Of a stretch of DNA of 42,067 nt, positions 7,915-16,741 are shown piece by piece. The DNA is from an uncultured Gammaproteobacteria bacterium (lineage in GTDB: Bacteria; Pseudomonadota; Gammaproteobacteria; SZUA-152). Position 1 is the first letter of the stretch, and each line of letters begins with the position of its first letter. The stretch covers positions 1 to 42,067 of the forward strand of contig CAJVYS010000016.1 of the NCBI GenBank assembly GCA_913009875.1, written 5' to 3'. The position numbers and the translations under genes are program-made. Below the pieces are notes generated by a model. The model searched no databases, was not told where the DNA came from, and was given only the letters and a program-made list of their open reading frames with translations.

Positions 7915-8951
7915 GAAGACTTCCGTTCCCCGTTATTGCCTGGCAAGCTTTCTTTTTGTGCTCCCTGCTGTGCCTTCTCCTGCACGGATTCGTATTCGTC
8001 ATAGGCCGTGACGATGCGCTGCACCAACGGGTGACGCACCACGTCCTTGGCCTGAAAGAAGGTAAAGCTGATGCCGTCAATGTCTTTCAGTACCTCGATG
8101 ACGTGACGCAGACCGGAGCGGGTGTGCGAGGGCAGATCCGTCTGCGTGACATCACCGGTGATCACGGCCGTGGAACCAAAACCGATGCGGGTAAGAAACA
8201 TCTTCATCTGCTCGACGGTGGTGTTCTGTGCCTCATCGAGAATAATGAAGGACTCATTCAGGCTGCGGCCGCGCATGTAGGCCAGTGGTGCCACCTCGAT
8301 GACGTTGCGCTCGATGAGCTTGTCGACACGCTCAAAGCCGAACATCTCGTAGAGGGCATCGTAGAGCGGACGCAGGTAGGGATCGACTTTCTGCGCCAGA
8401 TCACCGGGCAAGAAACCCAGCCGTTCGCCGGCCTCGACGGCAGGTCTAACTAGAACCAGACGACGCACGGTCTGCTTTTCCAGCGCCTCTACGGCGCAGG
8501 CGACGGCCAGGTAGGTCTTGCCGGTGCCGGCGGGACCGATACCGAAATTGATATCATGACTCACCACATTGCGCAGATAGCGGCGCTGGTTGAAACCGCG
8601 TCCGCGCACATCGCCACGCTTGGTGCGAATCACCACGTCGTTACTGTCATCCTTTGCCTCGCCTTCCAGCAGCGCCTCGACACGCGCCTCTTGCAAAAAC
8701 AGATGGACACGATTGGCCGAGAGATTTTCGTGCTCGGCTTCCCGATACAGTCCCTGCAATATCTCACCCGCCGCACGCACTGAATGTGGGTCGCCGATGA
8801 CGCTGAAGCTGTTGCCGCGATTGTTGATTTCCACGCCCAGCCGACCTTCGATCTGACGCAGATTTTCGTTGAAGGGCCCGCACAGATTGGCCAGTCGCTG
8901 GTTGTCGGCGGGTTCAAGGATGAAATTGCTGGAATCGGGTTGATCGTTCAA
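7911..8951 (-). CDS. ybeZ: PhoH-like ATPase YbeZ
   Basis: A cytoplasmic PhoH-family NTPase that partners YbeY in RNA metabolism. The 346 residues have a short N-terminal KH-like region, Walker A GPAGTGKT (139-146) and Walker B FIILDEAQN. The start is TTG with no good ribosome binding site. It is still favoured because the resulting N-terminus (LNDQPDSSNFILEPADNQRL) aligns with the E. coli YbeZ opening, which also runs into ITLEPADN. It overlaps ybeY by four bases and follows miaB by 44 bp. Confidence 0.95.
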   Translation of the reverse strand: MNDQPDSSNFILEPADNQRLANLCGPFNENLRQIEGRLGVEINNRGNSFSVIGDPHSVRAAGEILQGLYREAEHENLSANRVHLFLQEARVEALLEGEAKDDSNDVVIRTKRGDVRGRGFNQRRYLRNVVSHDINFGIGPAGTGKTYLAVACAVEALEKQTVRRLVLVRPAVEAGERLGFLPGDLAQKVDPYLRPLYDALYEMFGFERVDKLIERNVIEVAPLAYMRGRSLNESFIILDEAQNTTVEQMKMFLTRIGFGSTAVITGDVTQTDLPSHTRSGLRHVIEVLKDIDGISFTFFQAKDVVRHPLVQRIVTAYDEYESVQEKAQQGAQKESLPGNNGERKSS

Positions 8952-8995
8952 GGTGCTAGGTACCGTGAAAGTTGCTGCGGGATGAAGGAGAGAGC

Positions 8996-10390
8996 TCAGG
9001 CGCAGTCGGCCACGCCGCCGGCGGCGTCATCGACCGGCAGCACGTCGCCGCGCAGTGAGTTGGGCAGGGCCTCGCTGATGCGCACGTCGACAAACTCACC
9101 GACCAGCTGCGGCGGGCCGCTGAAATTCACCACGCGGTTGTTTTCCGTGCGGCCACGCAGCTGCTCAGGCTGTTTGCGCGACGGGCCCTCGACGAGGACA
9201 CGCTGCACCGTCCCCACCATGCCTTCACTGATGGCCGCAGCCATCTCGCCAATGCGCTGCTGCAGGATGGCCAGGCGTTGCTTCTTTATCGACAACGGCA
9301 CGTCATCCTGTAGCTCCGCGGCCGGGGTGCCGGGGCGGGCGCTGTAGATGAAGCTGAAGGAGTGATCGAAGCCCACCGACTCGATGAGCTTCATGGTGTC
9401 CTCAAAGTCGGCCTCGGTCTCGCCGGGGAAGCCGATGATGAAGTCTGACGACAGACTGATATCCGGGCGTACCTCGCGCAAGGCACGGATCTTGGCCTTG
9501 TATTCCAGCGCCGTATGGCCGCGCTTCATGTGCAGCAGGATGCGGTCGGCGCCGCTCTGCACCGGCAGGTGCAGGTGACTGACCAGCGCCGGCACCTCGG
9601 CATAGGCCTGGATCAGCGAGTCGCTGAGTTCGACCGGGTGCGAGGTGGTGTAGCGGATGCGGTCGATGCCGTCGATGGCGGCCACGTAGTGGATCAGCAG
9701 GGCCAGATCGGCACTTTCACCTTCAAAATCGCCATCGACCATCACGCCGCGGTAGGCGTTGACATTTTGTCCCAGCAGATTGACCTCACGTACGCCCTGC
9801 GCCGCCAACTGGGCGACCTCGGCGAGCACGTCGTCGAAGGGTCGGCTGACCTCTTCACCGCGCGTGTAGGGAACCACGCAGAAGGTGCAGTATTTGCTGC
9901 AGCCCTCCATGATGGAGACGAAGGCGGTGGGGCCTTCAGCACGTGGTGCCGGCAGGGCATCGAATTTTTCGATTTCGGGGAAGGAGACATCGATCCGTGG
10001 CGTGCCCTCCGCTGCCAGGGATTCAAGCATCTTGGGCAATCGGTGAAAGGTCTGCGGGCCGAACACCAGATCGACATAGGGCGCGCGGTGACGGATCGCC
10101 TCGCCTTCCTGGCTGGCCACGCAGCCGCCGACGCCGATCACCAGCTCCGGGCGCTGCTGCTTGAGTTCGCGCCAGCGGCCCAGCTGCGAGAAGACCTTTT
10201 CCTGCGCCTTTTCGCGGATTGAGCAAGTATTGAGCAGCAGCACGTCGGCCTCTTCGGGGGTCTGGGCCAGACTCAGGCCATGGCTGTCATCGAGCAACTC
10301 CGCCATCCTGGCGGAGTCGTACTCGTTCATCTGACAACCGAAGGTCTTGATGTAAAGTTTACGCGCCTTGCCCTTTGCCGGGTTGCTCAT
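8996..10390 (-). CDS. miaB: tRNA-2-methylthio-N6-dimethylallyladenosine synthase
   Basis: Radical-SAM methylthiotransferase that turns i6A37 into ms2i6A37 in tRNAs reading UNN codons. The 464 residues contain the three N-terminal cysteines of the auxiliary 4Fe-4S cluster (Cys19, Cys56, Cys90), the radical-SAM motif CSKYCTFC (Cys164, Cys168, Cys171) and a C-terminal TRAM region ([29 protein letters not shown]). The start is ATG. It heads the ybeZ-ybeY-corC-lnt run, the standard gammaproteobacterial order. Confidence 0.97.
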   Translation of the reverse strand: MSNPAKGKARKLYIKTFGCQMNEYDSARMAELLDDSHGLSLAQTPEEADVLLLNTCSIREKAQEKVFSQLGRWRELKQQRPELVIGVGGCVASQEGEAIRHRAPYVDLVFGPQTFHRLPKMLESLAAEGTPRIDVSFPEIEKFDALPAPRAEGPTAFVSIMEGCSKYCTFCVVPYTRGEEVSRPFDDVLAEVAQLAAQGVREVNLLGQNVNAYRGVMVDGDFEGESADLALLIHYVAAIDGIDRIRYTTSHPVELSDSLIQAYAEVPALVSHLHLPVQSGADRILLHMKRGHTALEYKAKIRALREVRPDISLSSDFIIGFPGETEADFEDTMKLIESVGFDHSFSFIYSARPGTPAAELQDDVPLSIKKQRLAILQQRIGEMAAAISEGMVGTVQRVLVEGPSRKQPEQLRGRTENNRVVNFSGPPQLVGEFVDVRISEALPNSLRGDVLPVDDAAGGVADCA

Positions 10391-10546
10391 TGCCGGCTCT
10401 GCCTTTGCAAGGCCCTGTTGTTGCTCGCGGTACTACGGAAGGTATTGCGGGAAGTCATTACTGGAATTGGTTACCGGAAATCTGAAATTACGGGGAATTT
10501 TAGCACATCCCTGTGCCGCATTCCCTGTAGGGCAACCTATCGGCGC

Positions 10547-11743
10547 CTAGCGGCTATAAGGCGGCTCGGATTCGATACGGTGAATACTCAGGTCGGCACC
10601 GGCATATTCCTCCTCCTGGGTCAGGCGAATGCCGACCGTCTGCTTGAGGATGCCGTAGATCGCCAGGCCGCCGGCCAGGGCGATGGTGACGCCGATCAGG
10701 GTGCCCACCAGCTGCGCCATGAAGCTCACGCCGCCCATTCCCCCCAGCGCCTCAATACCGAAGATGCCGGCGGCGATGCCACCCCAGGCACCACACAGGC
10801 CGTGCAGGGGCCACACGCCGAGCACGTCATCGATCTTCCATTTGTTCTGCGTCAGGGTGAAGGTCCACACGAACAGGCCGCCGGCCACCGCGCCGGTCAC
10901 CAGCGCGCCCAGCGGGTGCATCACGTCGGAGCCGGCGCACACGGCCACCAGTCCGGCCAGCGGACCATTGTGGACGAAACCCGGATCGCTGCGACCCGCC
11001 ACCAGCGCAGCAATGATGCCCCCAACCATGGCCATCAAGGAGTTGACGGCCACCAGGCCGCTGACCGCATCGATGGTCTGCGCCGACATCACGTTGAAAC
11101 CAAACCAGCCCACAGTGAGCATCCACGCCCCCAGGGCCAAAAAGGGAATACTGGAGGGCGGATGCGCGGAAATGGAGCCATCCTTGCCGTAGCGCCCGTG
11201 GCGGGCGCCCAGCAACAGCACCGCACCCAGTGCGATCCAGCCGCCCATGGCGTGCACTACCACGGAGCCGGCAAAATCGTGGAACTCGGCGCCGAAGGTG
11301 GCCGCCAGCCAGTCCTGCATGCCGAAATTACCATTCCAGGTCATGCCCTCGAAGAAGGGATAGACCAGGGCGACAATGAGGAAAGTGGCGACCAATTGCG
11401 GATTGAAGCGCGCCCGTTCGGCGATGCCGCCGGAGACGATGGCCGGAATGGCGGCGGCGAAGGTGAGCAGGAAGAAAAACTTCACCAGCTCATAGCCGTT
11501 CTTCTCCGACAACGCCTGTGCACCATCCATGAAGCCGATGCCGTAGGCGATGCCGTAACCGATGAAAAAGTAGGCGATGGTGGAGATGGCGAAATCGGCC
11601 ATGATCTTGACCAGGGCGTTAACCTGGTTTTTTTTGCGTACCGTACCGACCTCCAGGAAGGCAAATCCGGCGTGCATGGCCAGCACCATGATCGCCCCCA
11701 GGAGAATGAATAAAACGTCACTACCCGCCTTCACCGTATCCAT
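10547..11743 (-). CDS. amt: Ammonium transporter, Amt family (copy 1)
   Basis: An inner-membrane ammonium channel of 398 residues with about eleven membrane spans. The paired pore histidines are present (His164 in VVVHAMGG and His314 in WPLHGLCG), as is the motif GWFGFN. It lacks the long signal-peptide-like N-terminus of some Amt proteins and has no glnK beside it, unlike the second copy at 29353. The C-terminal tail has the LTQEEEYAGADLSIH pattern that contacts GlnK-type PII proteins. A perfect NtrC-like palindrome lies 65 bp before its start. Copy 1 and copy 2 clearly differ in sequence, so they are old paralogues rather than a recent duplication. Confidence 0.95.
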   Translation of the reverse strand: MDTVKAGSDVLFILLGAIMVLAMHAGFAFLEVGTVRKKNQVNALVKIMADFAISTIAYFFIGYGIAYGIGFMDGAQALSEKNGYELVKFFFLLTFAAAIPAIVSGGIAERARFNPQLVATFLIVALVYPFFEGMTWNGNFGMQDWLAATFGAEFHDFAGSVVVHAMGGWIALGAVLLLGARHGRYGKDGSISAHPPSSIPFLALGAWMLTVGWFGFNVMSAQTIDAVSGLVAVNSLMAMVGGIIAALVAGRSDPGFVHNGPLAGLVAVCAGSDVMHPLGALVTGAVAGGLFVWTFTLTQNKWKIDDVLGVWPLHGLCGAWGGIAAGIFGIEALGGMGGVSFMAQLVGTLIGVTIALAGGLAIYGILKQTVGIRLTQEEEYAGADLSIHRIESEPPYSR

Positions 11744-11800
11744 TGCATACCTCTTGTTTCTGTCAGCTGACGACCAAGGCGCGGAGACAACCGGGCGACC

Positions 11801-11815
11801 GCACCATTCCGGTGC
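11801..11815. promoter_or_regulatory. NtrC-like palindrome upstream of amt copy 1
   Basis: GCACC-N5-GGTGC matches both five-base half sites of the NtrC consensus. It is centred 65 bp before the amt start. On the minus strand a TATAGT hexamer lies a few bases upstream, so the site might sit near the transcription start rather than at an enhancer distance. No good sigma-54 promoter was found here. The regulator is inferred. Confidence 0.5.
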
Positions 11816-11913
11816 AAACTATACAACAGATGAAAACGGATCACCTATTGGCGGCGACGCATTTATCGCTTACTCATGGGAGGGCAATGGCCGGCGAGAA
11901 ACGCCGGCGGCGG

Positions 11914-13215
11914 TCAGTGACGGATCTTCGGCCAGTACTTGTCGAACGCGAAGCCGGGACTGTGCGGCTGGGTGTGGCACTGGGCACACATCTTTTCCTT
12001 GTCCCAATCGCTGTTGGGCAGGGCCACCGCGCCCTTCGCCTCCACATGGGCGCGGCCTGCACCATGGCAGGATTCGCACTGCACGCCCATCAGGTGGCCG
12101 GTCATGTTCATATCGACGAAACCGCCGGGTTTGTCAAAGCCCACCACATGGCACTGGATACACTCAGGGTCGAAGGACTTGCCGACGGCCTCGAGGTCAT
12201 CATAGGCCATGGCATGATCGCTGGCGGACCAGATCTTGTGTTCGGTCTGGTGGCAAGCCTGGCAGACCTCCTCGCCCACGTAGGGGCTCTGCCCCTGCTC
12301 GCGCTGCTTGCGCAGTTCCACACGTTTCAGGTAGGCGGCCTTGACCGCCGCATTGTAATCTTCGTACCAGTCGCGCATTTTTTCCGCATCGGGAATGGTA
12401 TCCGGCATGGGCAGCACCTGATGCTGCCACGACTGAATCCGCCCATCGACCAGCGTCAGATCCACACGCCCCAGACGCATACCGCGCGAACCGGGTTGCA
12501 GTACCAGGGTCTTCCCCTGCATGACGGGCTCGCCGTATTCCTCGTAGGCGGAGCGCTGGATGAGGATATCCACGTCCTCCAGCACCAGCTCGCTGGCCGC
12601 CAGTTTCAGCGGCAGCTCGGTGGCCAGCACGGTAATGGCGCCGTCGGCTTTCGCCTGGCGTAGTGCGCGGTGCAGACCCGCAACGTCGTCATCAACCAGC
12701 GTGTGACTCCCCTGCATTTGCTGCAGCGGCGACTGTTGCGGGTCCAACCAGCTGAAAAAGGCGATGCGCGCCCCACTGCGCTCGATCAGCCGTGACGCCG
12801 GCAGACTGTCATCGTGCCAGTTGCTGGCCACCCAGGGCAGACCGGCCTCCAGCACCAGCTCCGGACCGAGGGCCAGATCACGCCACTGCAGGCCGATGGC
12901 GTCATAACCCAGTTGTTTAAAGCCGGAGAGGATGTACTCACTCTTGAGCCGGTCACCGGCACCCTCCACATGCAGCAGTCCACCGGAAGAGATCACCACC
13001 AGCTGCGGATTTTCCGCCCGCAGCCGATCCAGCAGGGTGGCGCGGCGCTTGAGGCCACCGAGATCGCCCGCCTCGCTGCAACCGCAGGGCTCCAGCTCGC
13101 CGTCGAGGTTGCCGGAATAAATCAGGCCCAGCGAAGAGGCCGCCGCGGCAGAGGCCGCACCGCACAAGGTCAAAATCAACAGAAGCAACACCTGCGAAGA
13201 CAAGGAACGGAACAT
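11914..13215 (-). CDS. Tetrahaem c554-like cytochrome with N-terminal 5'-nucleotidase-like domain
   Basis: A 433-residue exported protein. I place the start at the ATG at 13215, because it opens with a clear signal peptide (FRSLSSQVLLLLILTLCGAASAAAA); the longer frame adds 79 residues of low-complexity sequence. Residues about 30-290 resemble a UshA-type metallophosphatase fold (GLIYSGNLDGELEPCGC, GGLKRRATLLD, LVVISSGG), but the usual metal-binding DxH start is replaced by SGNLDGELEPCGC, so catalysis is doubtful. Four CxxCH haem sites follow at about 318, 352, 380 and 410 (CQACH, CIQCH, CESCH, CAQCH), in a cytochrome c554-like arrangement. It should be a periplasmic electron carrier; its partner and substrate are unknown. 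Confidence 0.85.
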   Translation of the reverse strand: MFRSLSSQVLLLLILTLCGAASAAAASSLGLIYSGNLDGELEPCGCSEAGDLGGLKRRATLLDRLRAENPQLVVISSGGLLHVEGAGDRLKSEYILSGFKQLGYDAIGLQWRDLALGPELVLEAGLPWVASNWHDDSLPASRLIERSGARIAFFSWLDPQQSPLQQMQGSHTLVDDDVAGLHRALRQAKADGAITVLATELPLKLAASELVLEDVDILIQRSAYEEYGEPVMQGKTLVLQPGSRGMRLGRVDLTLVDGRIQSWQHQVLPMPDTIPDAEKMRDWYEDYNAAVKAAYLKRVELRKQREQGQSPYVGEEVCQACHQTEHKIWSASDHAMAYDDLEAVGKSFDPECIQCHVVGFDKPGGFVDMNMTGHLMGVQCESCHGAGRAHVEAKGAVALPNSDWDKEKMCAQCHTQPHSPGFAFDKYWPKIRH

Positions 13216-13271
13216 ACGATGATACCTGCGTCGGTGAAACGATATAGAGGGGGCGCTATGAAGGGATGGGA

Positions 13272-13304
13272 CAGGCCCCGGCGAGGATTGTTCAGCGGGG
13301 CCTG
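13272..13304. terminator. Hairpin between rsd and the cytochrome gene
   Basis: CAGGCCCCG and CGGGGCCTG form a 9-bp perfect stem with a 15-base loop just after rsd. There is no T-run in the direction of rsd, so it may be a weak terminator or a processing site. Confidence 0.4.
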
Positions 13305-13319
13305 ACTGAGTCGGGTTTT

Positions 13320-13784
13320 TCAGTTCACCTGCCGCTTGGCCGCCAGCACCGCGATCAGGCGGTCTTCCAGCTCGATGCGGTCGGCCAGTCGTTCGCCCAG
13401 CAGCGACAGGTCGCCGGCCAGCTCGTTCATGTTCGTGCAGTGATCTTCGCAATCATACTTGTCGTTGAAATCGAGGATCAGCTGGGTGATCTCGGCAATG
13501 GAAGGATAGATCTCGTCGGCGACCTGCAGCACGGCGGTGCGGCGTTCACGCTCTTCGTCGATATGACGATAGAGCTGAAAATGGGCACTGGCGGTGTAAT
13601 CGACCAGCGATTCGCAGAAGCTCTGCAGCAAGACCTGCAGATCGTGATCCGGCTTGAAGGGCTGTTTGGCCGCCAGTTCGCTGTACAAAGACAGGGCATC
13701 GGTACGGGACTCGACCAGGTGGTGAATCTCCTGATGGGAACGGGCCCGGCGTTCCGGCGTCTTGAGCTGATTTTCTGACAGCAT
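13320..13784 (-). CDS. rsd: Rsd/AlgQ-family anti-sigma-70 factor
   Basis: Binds region 4 of the housekeeping sigma factor and shifts RNA polymerase towards alternative sigma factors in stationary phase. The 154-residue all-helical protein starts MLSENQLKTPERRARSHQE and carries the family patterns LVDYTSAxHF-like (SLVDYTASAHFQLY) and YDCEDHC. The ATG at 13784 has AAAGGAT just upstream; an upstream extension in the same frame is not supported. A sigma-70-like promoter lies about 55 bp before it. The family is known from gammaproteobacteria, which supports the taxonomic call. Confidence 0.9.
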   Translation of the reverse strand: MLSENQLKTPERRARSHQEIHHLVESRTDALSLYSELAAKQPFKPDHDLQVLLQSFCESLVDYTASAHFQLYRHIDEERERRTAVLQVADEIYPSIAEITQLILDFNDKYDCEDHCTNMNELAGDLSLLGERLADRIELEDRLIAVLAAKRQVN

Positions 13785-13837
13785 GTTGATCCTTTTTTTC
13801 TGCAACCTGATAAGTGACCCGGCATGGGCTTCCGGGC

Positions 13838-13867
13838 ATCTTAGCAATCCCGGCTTTTGTGTGTAAA
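13838..13867 (-). promoter_or_regulatory. Sigma-70-like promoter for rsd
   Basis: On the minus strand, TTTACA (13867-13862) and TAAGAT (13843-13838) are separated by 18 bp, placing the transcript start about 45 bases before the rsd ATG. This is read by eye. Confidence 0.5.
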
Positions 13868-13966
13868 CACTACATTCTGCAAGAAAAAAGAAAGGCCATG
13901 CGGATTGGGGAGAAAATACCCGGAAAAGATGGCAGATCGCCCCAATAGCCAGGGTGTAAAGGGTGC

Positions 13967-14332
13967 TCAGACGCTGATCAATCCTTCCATCTTGCCCAGC
14001 AGGCGAGGAAAGTCCACTGGTTTGGTGTCGTAGTCCTCACAACCCGCCGCCAGCGCCTTCTCCTGATCACCGGCCATGGCGTGTGCGGTGAGGGCAATCA
14101 CCGGGATGGTCTGCGTTTCGGGGTTTGACTTGATCTGCCGGGTGGCCTCCCAGCCATCCATGACGGGCAAGCTCATATCCATGAGGATCAGGGCCGGCTT
14201 TTCGATACTGGCCATACTGACCGCCGCATTACCGTCCATCGCAAAGACGACATCATACCCTTTGCGCTGCAAACGCCGGGACAGCATGTCGCGGTTCATT
14301 TCGTTGTCTTCCACCAAGAGTACTTTTGGCAT
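13967..14332 (-). CDS. Single-domain response regulator (receiver)
   Basis: A 121-residue stand-alone receiver, DivK/CheY-like. The acidic pair is in LLVEDNEMNRD, the phospho-acceptor Asp in LILMDMSLPVMDG, the switch Thr in VIALTAHAM and the conserved Lys in YDTKPVD. The ATG at 14332 has GAGAGGAAG upstream and begins MPKVLLVEDN, the usual receiver start; upstream codons of the open frame are not supported. It follows the HD-GYP gene by 72 bp on the same strand, so the two may form one signalling unit. No cognate kinase is nearby. Confidence 0.9.
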   Translation of the reverse strand: MPKVLLVEDNEMNRDMLSRRLQRKGYDVVFAMDGNAAVSMASIEKPALILMDMSLPVMDGWEATRQIKSNPETQTIPVIALTAHAMAGDQEKALAAGCEDYDTKPVDFPRLLGKMEGLISV

Positions 14333-14404
14333 CTGTACTTCCTCTCTCATCACCGTCAGTGAGCGTGGCTCCACCCCCGCTCCATTGATTGAAGTTCAGA
14401 TCAT

Positions 14405-15559
14405 TCAGTCCTCCGCATCCTGAAAAGCCTGGCGGACACGCAAAAATTCTGTCTCAACTTCCCGGAAGGCCTGCACAACATCCGGATCAAAGTGCTGGCC
14501 CTCACCTTCTTCAATAATCGACCGGCTCTTCTCATGACTGAAGGCCTTTTTGTAACAACGCTGGGAAGTCAGGGCATCATACACATCCCCCAGGGCCAAA
14601 ATCCGCCCCACCAAGGGGATTTCTTTTTCCCGTTTACCGTAAGGATAGCCACTGCCATCCCATTTTTCATGATGGCTCTCGGCAATGTCGATGCCGATGC
14701 GGATAAAGCCATTGCCCGGGTGTTGGCGGTCAACCTCACGCAAGGTATCCGCACCGAGAACGGGATGACGCCGCATCAAAACCCACTCCTCCTCCGTAAG
14801 CTTTCCCGGCTTCAGTAACACGGCATCATCAACCCCCACCTTGCCGATATCATGCAGGGCACTGGCCGCATAGATATTTTCCACAAAGGCTTCATCGATC
14901 TCCGCATAATAGGCCGCTGTGCGTCCCAGCTGCCGGGATAGCAGCCTGCAATACTCACGCATGCGCTCCAGGTGTTTGCCGGTCTCCGGGTCACGGGATT
15001 CCGCCAGCTTGGACATGGCAAAAATGGTCGCCAATTGTGACTCGGATATCTCCCGCACCTGACGGTGCACACGCTCTTCCAGCTCATCGTTCTGGCGTTT
15101 AATGCGGCCGCGGTAGCGTACCTCCTGATCCCGCAGGCGCTTGCGTTCCAGGCAGGCATTGACCCGGGCCCGCAGCATGGTGTGGTTGAAGGGCTTGACG
15201 AGATAGTCCTCGGCGCCCATATCGATACAGCGCACGGCGTTCTCCACATCGTCATTGGCGGTAATCATAATGACCGGGATATCACGATAACGCACATCCT
15301 GACGCATGCATTGCAGGACTTCGATGCCATCCATGAGCGGCATCATGAGATCCAGCAATACCAGGTCAACGGACTCCTGCGCAAGCGACTCCAGCACCTC
15401 GAGGCCATTATTCGCCGTGAGCAGCCGAAAGCCCATTTTTCCCAGACGCCGACACAGGAGATCACGATTGGTTTCGATATCATCGGCAATCAGGATGCTA
15501 AAATGGGCGGCATCCTCCGCAATCGTTTTCGCTGCTGAAGCCTGTATTACATCAACCAC
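14405..15559 (-). CDS. Response regulator with HD-GYP domain (probable c-di-GMP phosphodiesterase)
   Basis: A 384-residue protein of the RpfG type: receiver (about 20-135, phospho-Asp70 in LVLLDLMMPLMDG, Lys in YLVKPF), a coiled linker (about 140-185), then an HD-GYP domain with HD at 236-237 (ALHDIGK), HHEKWDGSGYP ending at 306, and the late LGDVYDALTS. These are the residues needed to bind metals and degrade cyclic di-GMP. I choose the GTG start at 15559 because AGGAGG lies eight bases before it; the frame extends 19 codons further without a better site. Since NfrB-type enzymes respond to c-di-GMP, this protein could act on the same signal, but no direct link is shown. Confidence 0.92.
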   Translation of the reverse strand: MVDVIQASAAKTIAEDAAHFSILIADDIETNRDLLCRRLGKMGFRLLTANNGLEVLESLAQESVDLVLLDLMMPLMDGIEVLQCMRQDVRYRDIPVIMITANDDVENAVRCIDMGAEDYLVKPFNHTMLRARVNACLERKRLRDQEVRYRGRIKRQNDELEERVHRQVREISESQLATIFAMSKLAESRDPETGKHLERMREYCRLLSRQLGRTAAYYAEIDEAFVENIYAASALHDIGKVGVDDAVLLKPGKLTEEEWVLMRRHPVLGADTLREVDRQHPGNGFIRIGIDIAESHHEKWDGSGYPYGKREKEIPLVGRILALGDVYDALTSQRCYKKAFSHEKSRSIIEEGEGQHFDPDVVQAFREVETEFLRVRQAFQDAED

Positions 15560-15637
15560 ATAGGTTTCCTCCTGGTTTCCGGCACAGTCAGCCCACATGT
15601 CCGGAAGTTTACCCAAACTGTAAAATACACGACAGCC

Positions 15638-16105
15638 TCATGCACCGCCCTGAAGGCGTGCCTGAGCACGCAGCTTGGTGGCAATGAACTGGCTGTGCGG
15701 CACATACAGCAGATCGGCCAGCTTGCGCACCAGGTGCTCCTCGTATTTCTCCATTTCCGCATCGGCAAAAACCACCTCCCAGAGCCGCTCCAGCAGCTGG
15801 ATTTTCTGTTCCTTGCTGTAACTGTCATTAATCAGCGAGGTGAACTCGTGGTAGCTGGTGGCACCTTCGACCTCTTCTTCAGCAAGCTGAATCAGCTCCA
15901 CGGTCTCTGCTACCGACAGGCCAAAGGTCTTGCGAACCGCCCGGGAAATCGCCGTCATCTCCTCCGCGGTGACCTCATAGTCGGCACGCGACACCTCGAT
16001 CAGTAATGCCGCACAGGCCAGCCGCAGACGATGCTCCTGGCTATCTCCGCTGGTACTGTCGGGGCTGAGGTGTGCTTCAAAGAATTGACGAATACGGTCT
16101 ATCAT
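15638..16105 (-). CDS. TerB-family protein
   Basis: A 155-residue, mostly helical, acidic cytoplasmic protein of the TerB (tellurite-resistance B) superfamily. Two similar halves are seen: LACAALLIEVSRADYEVTAEEMTAI and LLERLWEVVFADAEMEKYEEHLVRKLADLL, each with the acidic metal-binding pattern. These small TerB proteins occur widely outside ter operons, and their function is not settled; a role in tellurite resistance is not implied. It lies 78 bp upstream of the HD-GYP gene on the same strand. Confidence 0.85.
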   Translation of the reverse strand: MIDRIRQFFEAHLSPDSTSGDSQEHRLRLACAALLIEVSRADYEVTAEEMTAISRAVRKTFGLSVAETVELIQLAEEEVEGATSYHEFTSLINDSYSKEQKIQLLERLWEVVFADAEMEKYEEHLVRKLADLLYVPHSQFIATKLRAQARLQGGA

Positions 16106-16230
16106 GATTTCAACGCATACTGTAATAAATAGAGGCCGCTGCCAACGGGCTCCCGTCTGTCGATGACATAACGAATTAGCGGCTGGGGACTCAATCTACC
16201 TGAGCTCGTAACGAAAACAAAGAGGCCACT

Positions 16231-16728
16231 ATGCACCAGCCCAGCCGAAAACACCGCTTGATCCACCTGTTCCTCGTCGGCCTGCTGCTGATCGGCCCGG
16301 CTGCGCAGGCTGCCAATCAGGAAACCATCGAACAATTACTGGCACAGGATGAGGCCCCCTTCGGCGTGGTATTTGAAATCGTCGAACGCGATGAAGACGC
16401 CCTGCAGTGGGCCATCCCCGCCATCAATCGCTACGTGCGGCAACTGCGTAAACGCTTCCCGGATATCGGCCTGGCCGTAGTCTCGCACGGCCGGGAGGAA
16501 TTCGCCCTGATGAAAAGCCGGCAGGCGGACAATGCCGAAGTACATCAGGTGGTGCAGTCACTGGTGGCCGACGATGTCACCGTACACGTCTGCGGCACCC
16601 ACGCTTCATGGCGCGGCAAAGATGCCGATGACTTCCCGGATTATGTCGATGTGACCCCCGCCGGGCCGACGGAGATCCGCAATTACGAGGCCATGGGTTA
16701 TATCCTCATTGAGCTGAAAAGGCACTGA
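16231..16728 (+). CDS. Periplasmic DsrE-like protein
   Basis: A 165-residue exported protein. Residues 1-28 are a signal peptide (basic start, LIHLFLVGLLLIGPAAQA). The rest has the DsrE/DsrF-like fold pattern, with the conserved cysteine in VHVCGTHASWRG and the terminal GYILIELKRH strand. DsrE-fold proteins carry sulfur or form oligomers in sulfur metabolism; the exported single-domain version is of unknown function. AAGAGG lies just before the ATG. It stands alone on the plus strand, divergent from the TerB gene and convergent with the next secreted protein. Confidence 0.8.
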   Translation: MHQPSRKHRLIHLFLVGLLLIGPAAQAANQETIEQLLAQDEAPFGVVFEIVERDEDALQWAIPAINRYVRQLRKRFPDIGLAVVSHGREEFALMKSRQADNAEVHQVVQSLVADDVTVHVCGTHASWRGKDADDFPDYVDVTPAGPTEIRNYEAMGYILIELKRH

Positions 16729-16741
16729 CGCAAGGCCGTAA

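Noticed and set aside
10280-11713. 477-codon plus-strand frame
   Set aside because: Antisense to miaB start and amt; no recognisable domains and a biased composition.
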